Source: Catenulispora acidiphila DSM 44928
GTDB taxonomy: Bacteria > Actinomycetota > Actinomycetes > Streptomycetales > Catenulisporaceae
Assembly: GCF_000024025.1 (NCBI RefSeq)
Contig: NC_013131.1
Span: forward strand, 434,001 to 498,000
DNA length: 64,000 bases
Direction of reading: 5' to 3'
Below are positions 62,001 to 64,000 of the stretch, in pieces. Under the pieces are notes generated by a model. The model was not told where the DNA came from. It ran no database searches and saw nothing but the letters and a program-made list of their open reading frames with translations. Position numbers and translations under genes: made by a program. Numbering within the stretch: the first letter of the stretch is position 1; each line of letters begins with the position of its first letter.

Positions 62001-62119
62001 GCTGGCGGCGCACAGTCGCGGCGTATCAGCGGGTCCTGACCCGCGAGCACCCGGACGTGCAAATCGCGGAGGAACGGCGGCGCCGGATCCACATCGCGCT
62101 GGACGCTCCGGCGGTGTAG
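59087..62119 (+). CDS. FxsT-type TIR-like - NB-ARC - TPR protein
   Basis: 1010 residues from a GTG with GAGGGG five bases upstream. Residues 10-140 resemble a TIR domain (DALVVHCDADETWVSWIDEAL, CCVVVLSEAFLAAADYSPQQWRTAL) but lack an obvious catalytic Glu after the Trp. NB-ARC starts at FVGRDKEL (181), Walker A is GLGGVGKS (209-216), Walker B WLVVIDDA, GLPIAMDLAA later. From about 580 to the end are TPR repeats (ALRNMGRAGEALELDEAL, CLRKAGQYEEARRVA, NNLALVHLVQHEPFEAETLLNEA). This is the large partner of FxSxx-COOH systems and probably the sensor or target of the modified peptide. Confidence 0.87.
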   Translation: MVLHSAIPGVRDALVVHCDADETWVSWIDEALADQGFQTHRLSWTADGEDLGRTIGDVLGGGVSCCVVVLSEAFLAAADYSPQQWRTALRDSADLLDRLFPVVVDRAQLPAELPLEVRQQIIDISDVGEQAARERLIQAVSGEPPVGRVPVRTREGKVRTRFPASDPAIWCPWTPNRNFSFVGRDKELKALHARLWDAPRGQARVAVTGLGGVGKSQIAVEYMYRYQSEYDAVWFVRATRTAIARQDVVNVGAELGAPSADDLQAGIDGALRALLEDARTRRWLVVIDDARSAAAVKDLLPSFPGQHGHVIITSTDENWTDIAAELPIQPMSAEESFRYLRSRLPETGDEDLQALVGYCDGLPIAMDLAAAQVRGAAQSVRAFLQSASERGVDQYQVKLGRHEKTVAQTYLTALDSVGREVPAAGELLRLLSFMASAPIPIRLFGALSQDSGLPELADLAQVSRGFADSSALLGMLSEIRKHSLATIGLQGEESVISMHRVPQRVIVADIAEDQALRYRHAVHLMLRARDIGAARTSAQWLVMLEIWRNLESSDGWDCELCAADISCRQMMLHVIRALMIWSESTQCEAAAARAIAAWTPVLGPHHTDVREATLERANALRNMGRAGEALELDEALARDVAEMPDVRPAIAIRTGLNRGGDLRRLGRFADASTIDTQTRDRAVDEFGEIDRLSLMARGNVSVSYLLLGEAANAMRNDEDLVRDQVRLRGDGDRAAFQTRTRIARAHRDMGQYRSAVEMQEHNTYRCERVFGPHDATTLTAKGTLASCLRKAGQYEEARRVASTTVTDLQKLIGDRHPEMVLAMTELANCLVRTDRRADAAELGRQALMLAVEVCGTDHPFTAICQNNLALVHLVQHEPFEAETLLNEAAQVFAALPTDHPHQLIVAANLATALWDRGEYTKAEDLEKQLEPKFVQALGENHPTTLAVASNRVTTFDALAGDDATRRTINNARWRRTVAAYQRVLTREHPDVQIAEERRRRIHIALDAPAV

Positions 62120-62240
62120 CGGGGCGGCAGGGTCCTGAGTTAAGGCGGACGGACGCACAAACCGCGTCGTTCCGGTGCTGCCGTAAGACGGACCCGCGCT
62201 GAGCCTGGCTCACGGTGGTTTCGCCGCTTATCATGCGGTC

Positions 62241-63434
62241 GTGGGCCAGGATTCACAGAACTCTGATTCACTCGGCCGCCGGCGGGCTCCCGCGCTCGCC
62301 CGGTGGCCGCTCGGGCGGGTCGCGTTCGCCACGTTCTGCGCGACCTTGGCGCTGGCTCTCGGCGTGCTCGCCGGGGTGCTGGGGTGGCTCGGGCTGCTGT
62401 CGCGCTCCTCGTTCCGGTCCTCGCCGGGGACGGCGTTGGACGTCGTCAAGCTCGTCCTCGGCGCGGTCGCCGGCGTCGGCGCGCTGGTCGGGCTGGTCAT
62501 CGCCTACCGGCGGCAGCTGGTCGCCGAGACCGCCGACGACCGGGAGCGCACCCGCCTTTTCAACGAGCGCTTCAACGCCGCCGCCGAGCAGTTGGGCTCG
62601 GACCGGGCCGGGGTGCGGCAGGCGGGCATCTACTCGATGGAGGGGCTCGCCGACGACTGGCCCGCCGGCCGGCAGAAGTGCGTCGACGTCCTGTGCGCGC
62701 TCGCGCGGCGCGGCCACGTCCTGCAGCCGCCGGCGGACGCGCCGATCGAGGACCGCCTGGCCTGGGACGACGACCGCCAGTTCCGGCACGCGATCATGCG
62801 GGTCGTCGCCGACCATCTGCGGCCGGCCGCGGCGGTGCCGTGGCGGGGCGGGAACTTCGACTTCACCGGCGCGCTCGTCGACGGCGGCGACTTCGAGGGC
62901 ATCGAGCTGACCGGCGGCCGGCTGGTCTTCGCCGGCGCGCGGTTCGTGGCCGGGGCGCCGCTGGTGCTGCGCGGCAGCCGGATCGACGGCGGGCTGCTGG
63001 ACGTCCGCGGCGCGGTCTTCGACTCCGGCGCCCTGGACCTGAGCAAGGCCTCGGTCGGACCGCAGGCCACGGTGAACTTCAGCGACGTGCTGTTCCAGGA
63101 CGGCTACATCGACATCCGGACGACCACCATCGAAGGCTGCTGCTATCTGTGCCGCGCGACCATGAGCGGCGCCGAGATCGAACTCTCGGAGTCCTCGCTG
63201 CGCGGGACCATCGATTTCCGGGACGCGCGGCTGGCCGGCGGTGTGATGCGGTTCGACGGCGCGGTGGTGGCGCCGGAGCGGTTCCGCTTCGCCGGCGCCA
63301 GGTTCGAGGGCGCGACACTGGACTTCTCCGGTGCCCAGGTCGACGGCCTGTTGGATTTCGGTACCGCCGCCTCGCCGACCGGCGTGATGCTGCCGCCGAC
63401 ACCGACTGTTGCGCCGCACTCAGCCCCCGAGTAG
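62241..63434 (+). CDS. Membrane protein with pentapeptide-like repeats
   Basis: 397 residues from a GTG. Two N-terminal helices (about 25-52 and 65-87) are followed by YRRQLVAETADDRERTRLFNERFNAAAEQLGSDRAGVRQAGIYSMEGLADDW, the conserved segment before pentapeptide repeats in actinomycete membrane proteins. From about 205 to 385 are right-handed helix-like repeats (NFDFTGALVDGGDFEGIELTGG, DFRDARLAGGVMRFDGAV). Function unknown; it lies in the same run as the conflict genes. Confidence 0.78.
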   Translation: MGQDSQNSDSLGRRRAPALARWPLGRVAFATFCATLALALGVLAGVLGWLGLLSRSSFRSSPGTALDVVKLVLGAVAGVGALVGLVIAYRRQLVAETADDRERTRLFNERFNAAAEQLGSDRAGVRQAGIYSMEGLADDWPAGRQKCVDVLCALARRGHVLQPPADAPIEDRLAWDDDRQFRHAIMRVVADHLRPAAAVPWRGGNFDFTGALVDGGDFEGIELTGGRLVFAGARFVAGAPLVLRGSRIDGGLLDVRGAVFDSGALDLSKASVGPQATVNFSDVLFQDGYIDIRTTTIEGCCYLCRATMSGAEIELSESSLRGTIDFRDARLAGGVMRFDGAVVAPERFRFAGARFEGATLDFSGAQVDGLLDFGTAASPTGVMLPPTPTVAPHSAPE

Positions 63435-63444
63435 AACGCGTGGG

Positions 63445-64000
63445 GTGAGCGAGATTCCGAACGAACCCGCATCCGCCAACCGTCCCTTCACTGAGTTCCT
63501 TCGTGCCCACGGCGCCGCAGACATGCCGCACCCCGGCGGCACGCTTCTGGCGCACCTCATCCGCGTGAGCGATCGGCTCGCGGAATGGGGTGTGCCGCTT
63601 GCGGTTCAGGTCGCAGGCCTCTGCCATGCGACGTACGGGACCGACGGGTTCGCCCCGTCCCTGCTGGATCTGGCCGATCGCGCGATCCTGGTCGAGCTGA
63701 TCGGCGAGGGCGCTGAGGCTTTGGTCTACCGTTACGCCAGCTGCGATCGCTCTGCCACCTACCCGCGGTTGCGCGGCGGTGAGCAGCCGGTCTTCCGGGA
63801 CCGGTTCGCCGGCGCCGACTGCCAACCGACCGGTGAGGAGCTGCGTGCCTTCCTCGACATCACCGCGGCGAACGAGCTGGATGTGTTCCGGCACAACGCG
63901 GAACTGGCCGATCGTCATGCTCCGGCGTTCTATCGGCTGCTGGAGTCTGTTCGTGCCCTGATGTCCCCCGCCGCATGGGATGCGGTGCGGGGCGATCTCG
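63445..64000 (+). CDS. DUF6817-like protein (3' end outside window)
   Basis: The frame opens at GTG 63445 and runs off the window after 185 codons. The start reads MSEIPNEPASANRPFTEFLR, then HPGGTLLAHLIRVSDRLAEWGVP and AGLCHATYGTDGF, which is the HD-like motif pattern of the DUF6817 family. Members are presumed metal-dependent hydrolases, but no activity is known. It starts ten bases after the upstream stop. Confidence 0.75.
   Translation, partial: MSEIPNEPASANRPFTEFLRAHGAADMPHPGGTLLAHLIRVSDRLAEWGVPLAVQVAGLCHATYGTDGFAPSLLDLADRAILVELIGEGAEALVYRYASCDRSATYPRLRGGEQPVFRDRFAGADCQPTGEELRAFLDITAANELDVFRHNAELADRHAPAFYRLLESVRALMSPAAWDAVRGDL

Noticed and set aside
58928-62158. A 1076-codon open frame on the minus strand
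   Set aside because: Antisense shadow of the TIR-like/NB-ARC/TPR gene, with no motifs of its own.
1-64000. tRNA, rRNA, insertion sequences or prophage genes
   Set aside because: No cloverleaf-like sequence with CCA end, rRNA segment, transposase motif or terminal inverted repeat pair was seen on reading both strands; short RNA genes could still be missed by eye.

Overview
The window is chromosomal DNA from a high-GC Gram-positive bacterium, almost certainly a filamentous actinomycete (a relative of Catenulispora or Streptomyces would fit). The reasons are strong G/C bias at third codon positions, many GTG and TTG starts, three ECF sigma factors, a class F sortase, sedolisin (S53) and chitin-degrading exoenzymes, a eukaryotic-type Ser/Thr kinase, and SAV_2336-type, FxSxx-COOH and DUF4132 families that are typical of this group. 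No rRNA, tRNA, CRISPR array, insertion sequence or phage gene was seen.

Layout. 1-8.5 kb: end of a DUF4132 gene, a secreted cell-wall-binding-repeat protein, a ferric-reductase-like flavocytochrome with its FMN-binding partner, an ECF sigma factor (zinc finger and SnoaL-like ends) with an AHSA1 protein, a DUF4097 protein and a GlcG/HbpS protein. 8.5-13.5 kb: a 71-bp tandem repeat, an HTH-TPR regulator divergent from a proline iminopeptidase, and two coupled secreted neprosin-like proteins. 13.5-28.5 kb: several TetR-type switches with visible operators, controlling two closely related MFS exporters and two SDR proteins. Also here are a third MFS exporter with an MmyB-type regulator, MgtC, CYTH and PTP proteins, a 59-bp minisatellite and a large membrane protein. 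28.5-42 kb: a SNF2 ATPase with an HTH partner, a divergent pair of S53 peptidases, an ECF sigma factor with a membrane partner, a Rieske protein, a Ser/Thr kinase and a molybdopterin oxidoreductase/cytochrome b pair. 42-48.4 kb: a flavin-type oxidase, a sortase substrate plus sortase, a third ECF sigma factor with partner, and a two-gene chitin/peptidoglycan-degrading operon behind a DasR-like site.

48.5-64 kb is the most interesting part: one run of plus-strand genes that looks like a composite biological-conflict (immune-like) island. In order it holds a small protein, an NB-ARC/TPR ATPase, a Trypco1 protein (frame broken twice), a trypsin-VMAP protein, a MoxR AAA+ ATPase and a vWA (SAV_2336-type)-TPR protein. 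Next come a short peptide, a FxsB-type radical SAM/SPASM enzyme and a TIR-like/NB-ARC/TPR protein of the FxsT type, then a pentapeptide-repeat-like membrane protein and the start of a DUF6817 gene. Overlapping stops and starts tie trypsin-VMAP, MoxR and vWA together, and tie the peptide to the radical SAM gene. The peptide has a Trp-Ser-Ser core followed by a proline-rich tail instead of the usual C-terminal FxSxx, so it may be a variant cyclophane RiPP.

All assignments come from reading the sequence and recalling family motifs; no database search was run.
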